A DNA stretch of 64,000 bases, taken from the NCBI RefSeq assembly GCF_003966565.1, contig NZ_AP018718.1, positions 2,170,001 to 2,234,000 of the forward strand, given 5' to 3'. Made by a program: the position numbers and the translations under genes. The notes under the pieces were generated by a model, which was given only the letters and a program-made list of their open reading frames with translations, was not told the origin of the DNA and did not search any database. The stretch is from Sulfuricystis multivorans. GTDB taxonomy: Bacteria; Pseudomonadota; Gammaproteobacteria; Burkholderiales; Rhodocyclaceae. This document shows, piece by piece, positions 15,761 through 25,102 of the stretch. Positions within the stretch are counted from its first letter, which is position 1. The number at the start of each line of letters is the position of its first letter.

Positions 15761-18144
15761 ACGGCACGCACTTGCTTCATGTCGGTGTGGCCTTGCAACA
15801 CCTTTTCCATGCCGTCCTGCCTCAGGGTACGCATGCCGTCTTCGAGCGCCTGGGTCAAGAGTCGCGCGACACGCGCGTGTTCCTGGATCAGTCGTTTGAT
15901 GGCATCGGTGCCGACCATCAGCTCATGCAGACCGATACGGCCCTTGTAGCCGGTACCGCCGCAGACTTCGCAATCGCCACCTTCGCGCGCGCGATAGAGG
16001 GTGAATTGCCCTTTCTCGTTCGCATACTTTTTCACCCAGTCCTTGTAGATGGCTTCCATCGCCGCCTTGGGGTCACGCTTGAAGCTTTCCACTGCCTGCA
16101 GTTCTTCGCAGTATTCGGTGAGGAAATGCTTGATCTCGGTGGGTTCCGGCACATAGGGCTGACGGCACTTGACGCACAGGCGCTTGGCGAGCCGCTGGGC
16201 GAGGATGCCGAGCAGGGCGTCGGAAAAGTTGAACGGGTCCATGCCCATGTCGAGCAGGCGGACGATCGATTCCGGCGCGCTGTTGGTGTGCAGCGTGGCG
16301 AACACCAGATGGCCGGTGAGCGAGGCTTCCAGGCCGATGCGCGTGGTTTCGGCATCGCGCATTTCGCCGACCATGATGATGTCCGGGTCGGCGCGCAGGA
16401 AGGCGCGCATGATGGTGGCGAAATCGAGCCCGGCTTTCTTGTTCACTTGCACCTGGCGCAGACCTTTCTGGGTGATTTCCACCGGGTCTTCGACGGTCCA
16501 TATCTTGACGTCCGGGGTGTTGAGATATTTGAGCACCGAATGCAGCGTGGTCGTCTTGCCAGAGCCGGTCGGGCCGCAGACGAAGAAGATGCCGTAGGGC
16601 TTGCTGACGTTTTCCTTGAGTCGGGTTTCGTTGTGCGGCAACAGGCCGAGCTTTTCGATCGGCATCGGTTCGCCGCCGGCGAGGATGCGCATCACGACAT
16701 CCTCGACGCCGCCGGCGGTCGGCAGCGTGGCGACGCGCAGCTCGATGTCCAATGGCCCGAATTTCTTGAACTTGATCTTGCCATCCTGCGGGCGGCGTTT
16801 TTCCGAGATGTCGAGATCGCACATGATCTTGATGCGCGCGACGATCGCGCTGCGATATGAGTGCGGGATCTCGATGTATTTTTGCAGCGAACCATCCTTG
16901 CGAAAGCGGATGATCACGCGCTCCTTGCCGATACCCGGCTCGATGTGGATGTCCGAGGCGCCTTGGCTGTAGGCGTCGGTGATGATCTTGTTGACCAGTT
17001 TGACGAGCTCGTTGTCGGTTGCGGCGGAGACCTCGTCACCGATTTCGCTCTCGCCTTCGCCCTCGTCCATCGACGCGAGCAGATCCCCGACATCGCTGTC
17101 GTCGCTGAAGCCGCCGCCGTAGAACTGCTCGACCGTCTGCCGGAATTCGCGATTGGTGGTGACGCGATAGACGATCTTGTTGCGCGGAAAGATGTTGTTG
17201 ACGACGCGCGAACTGCGCAGCTGCTCAGGGTCGAGCGTCAGGATGACGATGCCTTCCTTGCCGTCTTCGATCGGCAGCCACTGGTTCTGCTCGACGTATT
17301 CGCGGCGCAGGTTTTTCATCAAGTCCATCGGTTTGATACGGTCCGGCCGGAAGGGCTCGTAAGGTACACCGAAGAACTTCGCCAGCGCGATGCCGATCGC
17401 CGGCAGCTTGACCTGGAAATCGGTGATCAGCTCCTCTTCGATGTCGATGTTCTTTTGGCGCGCCGCCTTGCTGGCCAGATCGAGCTCTTCGGCGGTGATC
17501 ACGGCATCGAGCACGAGATGATCGTATTTGGTCTTGATGACATGCTCGGGGCGCCTGCGCTGGGTGAAAGCAATCGCCAGCGTCTCACATAATCCCCGGA
17601 TGCCTTCGACCTGATAGCCAGCAAATGGCGTGCCGGCCTTGTTGTTGATGATCTGTACGACGCCGAGCAGATCGTCGGTATGGGCATCGACGATCGCGCC
17701 GACCAGCATCTGCCGAGTGCGATAACCGGTGCGACGGTCGACTTCCTTCAGGAAGCGCAAGTGTGGATTGATCGCCTTCAGCTCGGCATCGTCATACACA
17801 TCGCGGATGTTCAACACCTGCCGCTGCAGCGCGACGTAACCGGCGATGCTCTGGTCGGAAATCGGCAGCCGCAAGTCGCGGAACGAATTCAGCCCGGTTT
17901 TCACTTTCGAGACGATCGAGCTGCGATCGTCGCTGACCGTATAGATCGTCAGCCGGTCGGCATTGAAGAGCGCGCAGATGTCCTGCGAGAGCTCGAGCAT
18001 GATCTCCTCGATGTTCGAGGTCGCATGGATCTTGTTGGTGACGGCCTGGAGGTTCTTGAAGAATGCCAGCCGGCTGCCCAGCTCGCTCGGGCTCAAGGCT
18101 TCGCTGCCAGTGCCGGTGGTCAGCGGACTGAGGATTGCGCTCAC
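15748..18144 (-). CDS. GAF-domain GspE/PilB-type secretion ATPase
   Basis: A 798-residue protein. Residues 25-200 form a GAF domain and 200-350 a GspE N-terminal-like region. The rest is a complete type II/IV secretion ATPase with Walker A GPTGSGKTTT near 530, the Asp-box around IMVGEMRDAET, the His-box TLHTNSA, and a zinc-binding CVKC...CEVC pair. The start is GTG at 18144 with no clear ribosome site, 27 bases after the FHA gene's stop. No secretin, inner-membrane platform or pilin lies in this operon, so its partner machine is unknown. The GAF domain parallels that of the next gene. Confidence 0.88.
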   Translation of the reverse strand: MSAILSPLTTGTGSEALSPSELGSRLAFFKNLQAVTNKIHATSNIEEIMLELSQDICALFNADRLTIYTVSDDRSSIVSKVKTGLNSFRDLRLPISDQSIAGYVALQRQVLNIRDVYDDAELKAINPHLRFLKEVDRRTGYRTRQMLVGAIVDAHTDDLLGVVQIINNKAGTPFAGYQVEGIRGLCETLAIAFTQRRRPEHVIKTKYDHLVLDAVITAEELDLASKAARQKNIDIEEELITDFQVKLPAIGIALAKFFGVPYEPFRPDRIKPMDLMKNLRREYVEQNQWLPIEDGKEGIVILTLDPEQLRSSRVVNNIFPRNKIVYRVTTNREFRQTVEQFYGGGFSDDSDVGDLLASMDEGEGESEIGDEVSAATDNELVKLVNKIITDAYSQGASDIHIEPGIGKERVIIRFRKDGSLQKYIEIPHSYRSAIVARIKIMCDLDISEKRRPQDGKIKFKKFGPLDIELRVATLPTAGGVEDVVMRILAGGEPMPIEKLGLLPHNETRLKENVSKPYGIFFVCGPTGSGKTTTLHSVLKYLNTPDVKIWTVEDPVEITQKGLRQVQVNKKAGLDFATIMRAFLRADPDIIMVGEMRDAETTRIGLEASLTGHLVFATLHTNSAPESIVRLLDMGMDPFNFSDALLGILAQRLAKRLCVKCRQPYVPEPTEIKHFLTEYCEELQAVESFKRDPKAAMEAIYKDWVKKYANEKGQFTLYRAREGGDCEVCGGTGYKGRIGLHELMVGTDAIKRLIQEHARVARLLTQALEDGMRTLRQDGMEKVLQGHTDMKQVRAVCIK

Positions 18145-18171
18145 GGGTTCAGACGCTGCGTCGGCGCGACA

Positions 18172-18972
18172 TCAATCCTTGAGGAAGAACTCCATTTTCA
18201 CGCCGGCCAGCTCGATGATGTCGTGATCGTGGAGTGGGTGAGCCTGGACGCTGATGGGTGTGCCATTGACCTGCGGGTGGCGGGGGCCTTCGACATGGGT
18301 CAGAAAGTAGCCGTGTGGCCGGCGCGCGATCACCGCCACCTGCACCCCGGGTTTGCCCAGCGTGGTCAGTGACTTGACCAGATCGAGCGTTTTGCCGGCG
18401 TTGCTGCCGGTGAGCACCTGGATCGCGCCGAGCGGTAGCGGTGCCGCCTGGGCAGCCGCTGGTTCTGCCTGCATCGCAACGGGTTCGCGCTGGGGTGATG
18501 CGGCCAGCGCCGGCGCAGTCGGCGTCGCTGTCGGAGGCGGAGCAGGACTTGGCGGCACGAACGAGGATGAAAAGACCGGTGCGGCAGGCTGGTCTGGCAT
18601 GGCGGGCTGCACCGCCTTGCGCAACATTTCGGGCCGCAGCACCATGGTCTTTTCGAAATCTTCCTGCACGGCGGCGTACGGGTTGGCTTCCTTGACATAC
18701 TTGAGCCGATACTTGCCGAGTTCGATCACATCGCCATCCTGCAGGAAGTGCTTGTGGATCTGCCGGCCATTGACGAAGGTGCCGTTGGTGCTGTTCAGAT
18801 CCTCGAGAAAGGCATCATTGAGGATCGTCACGATCACGGCATGATTGCCCGAGATCGCCAGATTGTCGATCTGGATGTCATTCTGCGGTTTGCGGCCGAT
18901 GGTGACCCGCTCCTTGTCGATCGGAATCTCCTTGAGCACCAGGTTGTCCATGCTGAGTATGAGCTTAGCCAT
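18172..18972 (-). CDS. double FHA-domain protein
   Basis: A 266-residue protein. The N-terminal FHA domain (residues 1-95) has VTIGRKPQNDI, SGNHA and NSTNGTFVNG, the phosphothreonine-binding pattern. A Pro/Ala-rich linker follows (130-180). The second, weaker FHA-like domain (180-266) lacks the clear SxxH and keeps only VNGTPI. The start ATG at 18972 has AAGGAAG upstream. It lies between a PP2C phosphatase and the GAF-GspE ATPase, so it probably reads a phosphorylation state and links it to that ATPase. No Ser/Thr kinase is present in the window. Confidence 0.88.
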   Translation of the reverse strand: MAKLILSMDNLVLKEIPIDKERVTIGRKPQNDIQIDNLAISGNHAVIVTILNDAFLEDLNSTNGTFVNGRQIHKHFLQDGDVIELGKYRLKYVKEANPYAAVQEDFEKTMVLRPEMLRKAVQPAMPDQPAAPVFSSSFVPPSPAPPPTATPTAPALAASPQREPVAMQAEPAAAQAAPLPLGAIQVLTGSNAGKTLDLVKSLTTLGKPGVQVAVIARRPHGYFLTHVEGPRHPQVNGTPISVQAHPLHDHDIIELAGVKMEFFLKD

Positions 18973-19031
18973 CTTGAGCTTCCTTCTGGACGTGGATCGT
19001 GAGCGGCTACCTATGGTTTGCGCTTCTTCAT

Positions 19032-19826
19032 TCAGGCAGATGCCGGGAAAGGCCGTTTGATTCTTGCAAGGATAACTGAGATATTGTCGCGCCCACCGCG
19101 TCGATTCGCAATCTGGATCAGTTGCGCGCTGCAAAGTTGCAGATTTGCCGAGAATTCGTTCAGCGCCCTCGCGATTTCTTCGTCATCCACCATGTCATAC
19201 AAGCCATCGGAACACAGCAAATACACATCGTCAGGCAGGACGGCATGCTCGGCCAGCTCCACCGCGACCTCCGCCTCGACGCCCAGCGCGCGCGTCACGA
19301 GATTACGGTTCGGTGCATGCCGCGCCTGTTCAGGCGAAATCATGCCCCTGTCAATCTGTTCCTGCAAGAGGGAATGGTCGCGGGTGAGGCGCGCCAATTC
19401 ACCGGCACGCCAGCGGTAGAGCCGCGAGTCGCCTACATGGGCGACGGCGAGCCGGTTGTCGTAAAACTGCACCACGACCAGCGTCGCCCCCATCCCGGCA
19501 TAGCGACGGTTCTGTTGCGCCGCCAGATGGATCGCGGCGTTGGTACGCCGGATCAAATCGTCGAGCACTTCGCAAGCATGTGATGTCCCCTCGGCAGTCA
19601 GATGCTCGGGTGGGAGCGTCTCGAAAGCATGCGCCAACTCGCTGCCGATCGCCGTGACCGCCATGTTGCTCGCCACCTCGCCGGCATTGTGGCCACCCAT
19701 GCCATCGGCCAGCACGGCCAGGCCCAGCCGCGCATCGGCGAAGACCGCGTCTTCGTTGTTGCGCCGCATACGCCCGGGATCGCTCAAGGCGACCATCTCG
19801 ATGGCCGAAGAGAAATCTGGCTGCAT
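19032..19826 (-). CDS. PP2C-family Ser/Thr phosphatase
   Basis: A PppA/Stp-type phosphatase of 264 residues from the ATG at 19826. Motifs in order are SDPGRMRRNNEDA, LADGMGGHNAGE, VAHVGDSRLYRW, TRDHS, LCSDGLYD and GGRDNISVIL. These are the metal-binding aspartates and Arg of the family. A TTG at 19865 would add 13 residues but overlaps the hairpin at 19849 and has no spaced ribosome site, so the ATG is preferred. It is first of a four-gene operon with the FHA, GspE-like and HD-GYP genes and would reverse the phosphorylation that FHA domains read. Confidence 0.9.
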   Translation of the reverse strand: MQPDFSSAIEMVALSDPGRMRRNNEDAVFADARLGLAVLADGMGGHNAGEVASNMAVTAIGSELAHAFETLPPEHLTAEGTSHACEVLDDLIRRTNAAIHLAAQQNRRYAGMGATLVVVQFYDNRLAVAHVGDSRLYRWRAGELARLTRDHSLLQEQIDRGMISPEQARHAPNRNLVTRALGVEAEVAVELAEHAVLPDDVYLLCSDGLYDMVDDEEIARALNEFSANLQLCSAQLIQIANRRGGRDNISVILARIKRPFPASA

Positions 19827-19848
19827 CTGCACGACCAAACAATAGGAT

Positions 19849-19868
19849 GGGTTGCATTCTTGCAACCC
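19849..19868. terminator. perfect hairpin between the cyclodeaminase and PP2C genes
   Basis: GGGTTGCA-TTCT-TGCAACCC, an 8-bp perfect stem. It lies eight bases beyond the minus-strand cyclodeaminase gene and just before the PP2C start. The T-tail is weak on minus, so it may be a terminator or an operator. Confidence 0.45.
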
Positions 19869-19876
19869 TTTCTCAA

Positions 19877-20833
19877 TTATGTCAAGGGCAACTGCGTGCC
19901 CAGTCCTTGCGTGCGCGCGAGTTCGAACAGGCGCCGCGCCACGGCGAGATCCTGGATCGCCATGCCTTGTGATTCGAACAGAGTGATGGCCTGGGAATCG
20001 GCGCGGCCGGGCCGGATGCCCGCGACGATCTCGCCCAGCTCGATCAACTGACCGGCGAAGAGGCGTCCCTTTTCGAGCGCCGGCAGCAGGTCGCCCGCCT
20101 CGGCCAGGGCGGTCGCCTTGCTATCGACACAGACCAGGGTCGCGCGACCCACCGCTTTTTCGTCGAGTTCGCGGCGGATCAAGGCGTTGGAACCGGCGGC
20201 ATTGAGGTGCGTACCGGGCGAAAGCCAGTCGCCCTGCACGACTGGTGTTGCCGAAGTGGTGATGGTGACGACGATGTCGCTGCCACGCACCGCCGCCTCC
20301 GCGCTGTCCATCGGCACGACGTCGAGACGGAAGCGCTGCGCAAACTCGGCGCTGGCGAGACGGCATCTTTCCGCGTTACGGGAAAACAGCTTGACCTGCC
20401 GGACCGGTCGCACCTGGCACAGCGCGGCGAGCTGTCCCTGCGCTTGCCATCCGGCGCCGATCATGCCGACGACGGCAGCATCTGGCCGCGCCAGATGCTT
20501 CGCCGCAATGCCGCCGGCCGCGCCGGTGCGCATCATGCCGAGGAAGTCGGCCTCGATCACCGCCAGCAGCCGACCGTCGGCGGCATCGAACAGATGCACG
20601 AGGAAGCGCGCGCCGGCCTTGCTCGCCGTGTAGGCCTTGTAGCCCATCACGCTTTCGTCGAGCAGCGCGCCCTGCAGGATGTGCAGCGAGGCGGTCGGCA
20701 CGCGCGTGCGTTGGCGCGGGAGGTCGATCGCGCGGCCGAGCGCATGGGCGCGATGGGCGGCTTCGACCGCCTCCAGCGCCAGCTCCATCGTCAAGAGCTG
20801 GCGCACGTCGGCTTCGGTCAAATACAGGGCCAT
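19877..20833 (-). CDS. ornithine cyclodeaminase / mu-crystallin family oxidoreductase
   Basis: A 318-residue NAD(P)-dependent enzyme. The family signature appears as a proline- and Arg-rich N-terminus, KAYTAS near residue 67, FLGMMRTGAAGGIAAKHL near 96-113, and the Rossmann motif GMIGAGWQAQGQ near 122. Members include ornithine cyclodeaminase, alanine dehydrogenase and ketimine reductase, so the substrate is uncertain. The segment CRLASAEF (about 163-170) is encoded by a copy of the dispersed repeat. It lies 25 bases after sucD on the same strand and may be co-transcribed. Confidence 0.85.
   Translation of the reverse strand: MALYLTEADVRQLLTMELALEAVEAAHRAHALGRAIDLPRQRTRVPTASLHILQGALLDESVMGYKAYTASKAGARFLVHLFDAADGRLLAVIEADFLGMMRTGAAGGIAAKHLARPDAAVVGMIGAGWQAQGQLAALCQVRPVRQVKLFSRNAERCRLASAEFAQRFRLDVVPMDSAEAAVRGSDIVVTITTSATPVVQGDWLSPGTHLNAAGSNALIRRELDEKAVGRATLVCVDSKATALAEAGDLLPALEKGRLFAGQLIELGEIVAGIRPGRADSQAITLFESQGMAIQDLAVARRLFELARTQGLGTQLPLT
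20344..20365 (+). repeat. dispersed repeat, short form, inside the cyclodeaminase gene
   Basis: ACTCGGCGCTGG, CGAG, ACGGCA. The 20 bases from TCGG onward are identical to copies at 2465 and 30978. It is read on the opposite strand as CRLASAE. Confidence 0.65.
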
Positions 20834-20858
20834 GACGTGCCGTCCCGTCTGCGCCGAT

Positions 20859-21752
20859 TTACAGCAATGATTTGAGCAGCTTGCCCATCACCGATGGATC
20901 GCGCGTGATCTTGAAGCCGCACTCTTCCATGATCGCGAGCTTCGCCTCGGCCGTATCGGCGCCGCCGGAAATCAAGGCACCAGCATGCCCCATGCGCTTG
21001 CCGGGCGGGGCGGTGACGCCAGCGATGAAGCCGACGACCGGCTTTTTCATGTTGTCCTTGCACCAGCGCGCCGCCTCGGCCTCGTCCGGGCCACCGATCT
21101 CACCGATCATGATCACCGCGTCGGTTTCGGGATCGTCGTTGAACATCTTCATCACGTCGATGTGCTTGAGGCCGTTGATCGGGTCACCGCCGATGCCGAC
21201 CGCCGAGGACTGGCCCAACCCCAGCTCGGTGACCTGGGCGACGGCTTCGTAGGTCAACGTGCCGGAACGCGAGACGATGCCGACGCGCCCTTTGCGATGG
21301 ATGTGGCCGGGCATGATGCCGATCTTGAGCTCGTCCGGCGTGATCAGCCCGGGGCAGTTGGGGCCGAGCAGCAGCGTCTCCTTGCCGCCTTGGGCGACTT
21401 TGCGCTTCATCTTGTTGCGGACGATCAGCATGTCGCGTACCGGGATGCCTTCGGTGATGCAAATCACCAGATCGAGATCGGCTTCGACCGCTTCCCAGAT
21501 CGCGTCGGCCGCAGCGGCCGGCGGCACATAAATCACCGAGACCGTCGCGCCGGTGGCCTGTTTCGCTTCTTTCACCGTGGCGAAGATCGGGATGTCGAAG
21601 ATCTTCTCGCCGGCCTTTTTCGGATTGACGCCGGCGACGAAGCAATTGCGCCCGTTCGCGTACTCGATGCACTTTTCGGTGTGGAACTGGCCGGTCTTGC
21701 CGGTGATACCCTGGGTGATGACCTTGGTGTCCTTGTTGATGAGGATCGACAT
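20859..21752 (-). CDS. sucD: succinyl-CoA synthetase alpha subunit
   Basis: A 297-residue protein with the CoA-binding N-terminal domain ([12 protein letters not shown]), GPNCPG near residue 122 and the phosphohistidine motif [13 protein letters not shown] near 245. It makes the TCA-cycle succinyl-CoA/succinate interconversion with SucC. The ATG at 21752 has AAAGGA upstream and lies 11 bases after the sucC stop. Full length for the family. Confidence 0.96.
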   Translation of the reverse strand: MSILINKDTKVITQGITGKTGQFHTEKCIEYANGRNCFVAGVNPKKAGEKIFDIPIFATVKEAKQATGATVSVIYVPPAAAADAIWEAVEADLDLVICITEGIPVRDMLIVRNKMKRKVAQGGKETLLLGPNCPGLITPDELKIGIMPGHIHRKGRVGIVSRSGTLTYEAVAQVTELGLGQSSAVGIGGDPINGLKHIDVMKMFNDDPETDAVIMIGEIGGPDEAEAARWCKDNMKKPVVGFIAGVTAPPGKRMGHAGALISGGADTAEAKLAIMEECGFKITRDPSVMGKLLKSLL

Positions 21753-21763
21753 GGATGATTCCT

Positions 21764-22924
21764 TTATTTCACGGCGGCGACGATCTTCGTCGCGGCATCC
21801 GCCATCGTGTCGGCGGCGATGATCGGTAGCCCCGAGTCGGCGAGGATCTGCTTGCCGATCTCTTCGTTGGTGCCCTTCATGCGCACCACCAGCGGCACGG
21901 AAAGATGCACCTCCTTCGCCGCCGTGACGATGCCGGTGGCGATCGTGTCGCAGCGCATGATGCCGCCGAAGATATTGACCAGAATGCCTTTGACCTTCGG
22001 GTTCTTCAGCATGATCTTGAACGCCGCGGTGACCTTCTCGACCGTGGCGCCACCGCCGACATCGAGGAAGTTGGCGGGCTCGGCGCCGAAGAGCTTGATG
22101 GTATCCATCGTCGCCATCGCCAGCCCGGCGCCATTGACGAGGCAGCCGATGTTGCCGTCGAGACTGATGTAGGCAAGATCGTATTTCGAGGCCTCGATCT
22201 CGTCCGGGTCCTCTTCGTCGAGATCGCGGTAGGCGACGATCTCGGGGTGACGGAACAGCGCGTTGTCGTCGAAGTTGAATTTGGCGTCGAGCGCCTTGAT
22301 GCTGCCGTCGCCCGCCAGGATCAGCGGGTTGATCTCGGCCAGCGAGGCATCGGTCTCCATGTAGCAAGTGTAGAGCTTCTTGAAGGTGTCGATGGCCTGC
22401 GCAAGCGAAACGTCCGGCACGCCGATGCCAGCGGCGAGCCGCCCGGCCTGCGCGTCGGAAATGCCATCGAGCGGGTCGATGAACACCTTGATGATCTTCT
22501 CCGGCGTCTTGGCCGCGACTTCCTCGATGTCCATACCACCCTCGCTGGAGGCCATTAGCGCGACCTTTTGCGTCGCGCGGTCGGTGAGACAGGCGACGTA
22601 GTATTCCTGCCTGATGTCCGAGCCTTCCTCGACCAGGAGGCGCTTGACGATGCGGCCTTCCGGGCCGGTCTGGTGGGTGATCAGACGCATGCCGAGGATG
22701 CTCGCCGCATGTCGCCGCACCTCGTCGATGGATTTGGCAAGCTTGACGCCGCCGCCCTTGCCGCGACCGCCGGCGTGGATCTGGGCTTTGACCACCCAGA
22801 GATTGCCGCCCAGTGCTTCGGCCGCGCGGACGGCCTCATCGACCGAAAAACATGGAAAACCGCGCGGGGTGGCGACCCCGAACTTGCGCAGGATTTCCTT
22901 GCCCTGATATTCGTGGATTTTCAT
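21764..22924 (-). CDS. sucC: succinyl-CoA synthetase beta subunit
   Basis: A 386-residue ATP-grasp protein. It begins [16 protein letters not shown], has the nucleotide loop [10 protein letters not shown] near 52 and the subunit-interface motif [10 protein letters not shown] near 320. It is the standard partner of sucD directly downstream. The gene is divergent from the first phenylacetate-CoA ligase; the 187-base gap holds an AT-rich stretch near 22965-23010 (a minus-strand TATTAT and plus-strand TTGATT) that could serve both promoters. Confidence 0.96.
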   Translation of the reverse strand: MKIHEYQGKEILRKFGVATPRGFPCFSVDEAVRAAEALGGNLWVVKAQIHAGGRGKGGGVKLAKSIDEVRRHAASILGMRLITHQTGPEGRIVKRLLVEEGSDIRQEYYVACLTDRATQKVALMASSEGGMDIEEVAAKTPEKIIKVFIDPLDGISDAQAGRLAAGIGVPDVSLAQAIDTFKKLYTCYMETDASLAEINPLILAGDGSIKALDAKFNFDDNALFRHPEIVAYRDLDEEDPDEIEASKYDLAYISLDGNIGCLVNGAGLAMATMDTIKLFGAEPANFLDVGGGATVEKVTAAFKIMLKNPKVKGILVNIFGGIMRCDTIATGIVTAAKEVHLSVPLVVRMKGTNEEIGKQILADSGLPIIAADTMADAATKIVAAVK

Positions 22925-23111
22925 GAAAAATCATCCTCGGAGAGTTGAGATGGCGCGTGCTGCAAAGCACAAATAATAGCATTTGATTCATCACTTGAAT
23001 TTTCTTATCGAGAAGCCGGCCCCCGCCTGGATTCCGAAAATTCTAGCGCCGCCTGCCATGATAAAGTTTCATAGTTTGCCGCCCAAAGCGGGCGGGCACA
23101 CAGGGAGAAAG

Positions 23112-24407
23112 ATGATGAAAGCATTCGATGCCATCGAAACCGCCAGCCGCGACGAGATCTTCGCCTTGCAGACCGAGCGGCTGCGCTGGACACTACACCA
23201 CGCCTACGACAACGTGGCCCACATCCGCGCCAAGTTCGACGCCGCGGGTGTGCATCCCGATGATTTCCGCGAACTTCCCGATCTGGCGAAATTCCCCTTC
23301 ACCACCAAGCAGGATTTGCGCGCCACCTATCCCTTCGGCATGTTCGCGGTGCCCGAAAGCAAGGTCGTGCGCATCCATGCCTCGTCAGGCACGACCGGTA
23401 AGCCAACCGTCGTCGGCTACACGCAGAAGGACATCGATACCTGGGCGCATCTGATGGCTCGCTCTATTCATGCCGCCGGCGGCCGACCCGGCGACAAGGT
23501 GCACATCTCCTACGGCTACGGGCTGTTTACCGGCGGCTTGGGCGCGCACTACGGCGCTGAAAAGCTGGGCTGCACGGTGATCCCGTTCGGCGGGGGGCAG
23601 ACCGAGCGGCAGGTTCAGCTGATCCAGGATTTCAAGCCGAAGATCATCATGGTCACACCCTCCTACATGCTGGCGATCGCCGATGAGTTCGAGCGACAGG
23701 GCCTCGATCCGGCGGACTGTGCGCTGAAGATCGGCATCCACGGCGCGGAGCCGTGGACGCAACAGATGCGCGAGGAGATCGAACGCCGCTTCGCGATCGA
23801 CGCGATCGACATCTACGGACTCTCCGAAGTGATGGGGCCGGGCGTGGCGCAGGAATGCATCGAAAGCAAGGACGGCCCGGTGATCTGGGAAGATCACTTC
23901 TACCCCGAGATCATCGACCCGAATACCGGCGAAGTGTTGCCCGACGGCGAGCAGGGCGAGCTGGTGTTTACCTCGCTGACCAAGGAAGCGCTGCCGATCA
24001 TCCGCTACCGCACGCGCGATCTCACCCGTCTGTTGCCGCCGACGGCCAGGAGCTTCCGGCGCATCGCCAAGATCACCGGCCGCTCGGACGACATGCTGAT
24101 CATCCGCGGCGTCAATGTCTTCCCCAGCCAGATCGAAGAGCTGATCCTCAAGCAGCCCAAGCTCTCGCCGCATTACCAACTCGAAGTGAGCCGCGAAGGC
24201 CATCTCGACGCCCTGACGGTGAATGTCGAGATCAAGCCCGAATTCGCCACGCTGACCGCGCCCGAGAAGGAATTCATCGCCCACGACCTGCAGCACCACA
24301 TCAAGTCCTACGTCGGCATCTCGACCAAGGTCGAGATCAAGGCGGTGGGCGCGATCGAGCGCTCGATTGGCAAGGCCAAACGCGTCATCGACACGCGGCC
24401 GAAATGA
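23112..24407 (+). CDS. paaK: phenylacetate-CoA ligase, copy 1
   Basis: A 431-residue AMP-forming ligase with the P-loop SSGTTGKPTVVGYT near residue 95, IYGLSEVMGPG near 240, and the C-terminal GRSDDMLIIRGVNVFPSQ hinge. PaaK activates phenylacetate (or a related aryl acid) to its CoA thioester. The start is ATG at 23112, or 23115, with AGGGAGAAAG just upstream. No paaA-E ring-epoxidase genes are nearby, so aerobic versus anaerobic use is open. A second copy follows after an inserted toxin-antitoxin pair. Confidence 0.93.
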   Translation: MMKAFDAIETASRDEIFALQTERLRWTLHHAYDNVAHIRAKFDAAGVHPDDFRELPDLAKFPFTTKQDLRATYPFGMFAVPESKVVRIHASSGTTGKPTVVGYTQKDIDTWAHLMARSIHAAGGRPGDKVHISYGYGLFTGGLGAHYGAEKLGCTVIPFGGGQTERQVQLIQDFKPKIIMVTPSYMLAIADEFERQGLDPADCALKIGIHGAEPWTQQMREEIERRFAIDAIDIYGLSEVMGPGVAQECIESKDGPVIWEDHFYPEIIDPNTGEVLPDGEQGELVFTSLTKEALPIIRYRTRDLTRLLPPTARSFRRIAKITGRSDDMLIIRGVNVFPSQIEELILKQPKLSPHYQLEVSREGHLDALTVNVEIKPEFATLTAPEKEFIAHDLQHHIKSYVGISTKVEIKAVGAIERSIGKAKRVIDTRPK

Positions 24408-24428
24408 TGCTTGCCGAACCCTCCGATA

Positions 24429-24459
24429 TGAATTACACTTTTGGCATCAGGGTAATTCA
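24429..24459. promoter_or_regulatory. operator-like inverted repeat of the AbrB/PIN pair
   Basis: TGAATTAC (24429-24436) and GTAATTCA (24452-24459), perfect 8-bp arms separated by 15 bases, 11 bases before the antitoxin start. The 23-base centre spacing is about two helical turns, which suits a dimeric AbrB-type autorepressor. Confidence 0.55.
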
Positions 24460-24470
24460 CATGTTACTTC

Positions 24471-24695
24471 ATGCGTAGCACACTGACACAACGCGGCCAA
24501 ACGGTCGTGCCGGCGAGGATCCGCAAGCATTTCAACCTCTCCCCCGCCGATAGGCTGGAGTGGATCATCGAGGGCGATTGCTTGCGCGTGTGCCCGGTGC
24601 GCGCCGATCCGATCGCCGCTTTCCGCGGGCAAGGCAAAGGGGGAGCGACGGCCCGCCTGCTCGCGGAGCGTCGCGCCGATAGTCAGCACGAATGA
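24471..24695 (+). CDS. AbrB/SpoVT-type antitoxin (VapB-like)
   Basis: A 74-residue protein. The swapped-hairpin AbrB domain is visible in the first 45 residues: TLTQRGQTVVPARIRKHF, LSPADRLEW and the final strand CLRVCPV. The C-terminal tail should bind the toxin. It overlaps the PIN gene by four bases (ATGA). It is an AbrB-type antitoxin, unlike the Phd-type partner of the other PIN toxin in the window. Confidence 0.87.
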   Translation: MRSTLTQRGQTVVPARIRKHFNLSPADRLEWIIEGDCLRVCPVRADPIAAFRGQGKGGATARLLAERRADSQHE

Positions 24696-25102
24696 AACGC
24701 TGGCTGTTCGATACTTCCGCCTTGCTCACCCTGCGCGACGACGAAGCAGGCGCTGACGTGGTCGCCGATCTGCTTACCCAGGCCGGCGCCGGCAAGGCCC
24801 GTTGCATGGGCTGTTTCATCACGCTGATGGAAGTGTTCTATCGCGTCTGGAAAGACGAAGGCGAGGCTGCTGGCCGTCTGGCGCATGCCCAGTGCCTTGC
24901 ACTGCCCATCGAGTGGTTGCACGAAACACCCGAGCTGCTCGAAGCGTCGGCACGCTTCAAAGCCACACGGAAGCTTTCGCTCGCCGATGCCTGGATCGCT
25001 GCGGCTGCCGAACTCAAGGGGGCAACCCTCGTGCATAAGGATCCTGAATTTGCCGCCCTTTCCCTGCCGCAACTGAAATTACCTTACAAAACCTGTCCAT
25101 GA
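24692..25102 (+). CDS. PIN-domain toxin, VapC family
   Basis: A 136-residue PIN ribonuclease with Asp in FDTSALLTL, Glu in TLMEVFYRV near 47, and Asp in SLADAWIAA near 95. All acidic residues expected at the metal site are present. Its stop overlaps the start of the second phenylacetate-CoA ligase (ATGA), so expression of that enzyme is tied to the toxin-antitoxin operon. Confidence 0.87.
   Translation: MKRWLFDTSALLTLRDDEAGADVVADLLTQAGAGKARCMGCFITLMEVFYRVWKDEGEAAGRLAHAQCLALPIEWLHETPELLEASARFKATRKLSLADAWIAAAAELKGATLVHKDPEFAALSLPQLKLPYKTCP

Noticed and set aside
15748-18144. Treating the GAF-GspE gene as part of the MSHA locus
   Set aside because: The MSHA-like locus has its own ATPase (49822) and the two are 30 kb apart on opposite strands. 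A shared machine cannot be assumed.
19827-19865. Longer PP2C protein from a TTG at 19865
   Set aside because: The extension overlaps a perfect hairpin, has no properly spaced ribosome site, and adds no family residues.
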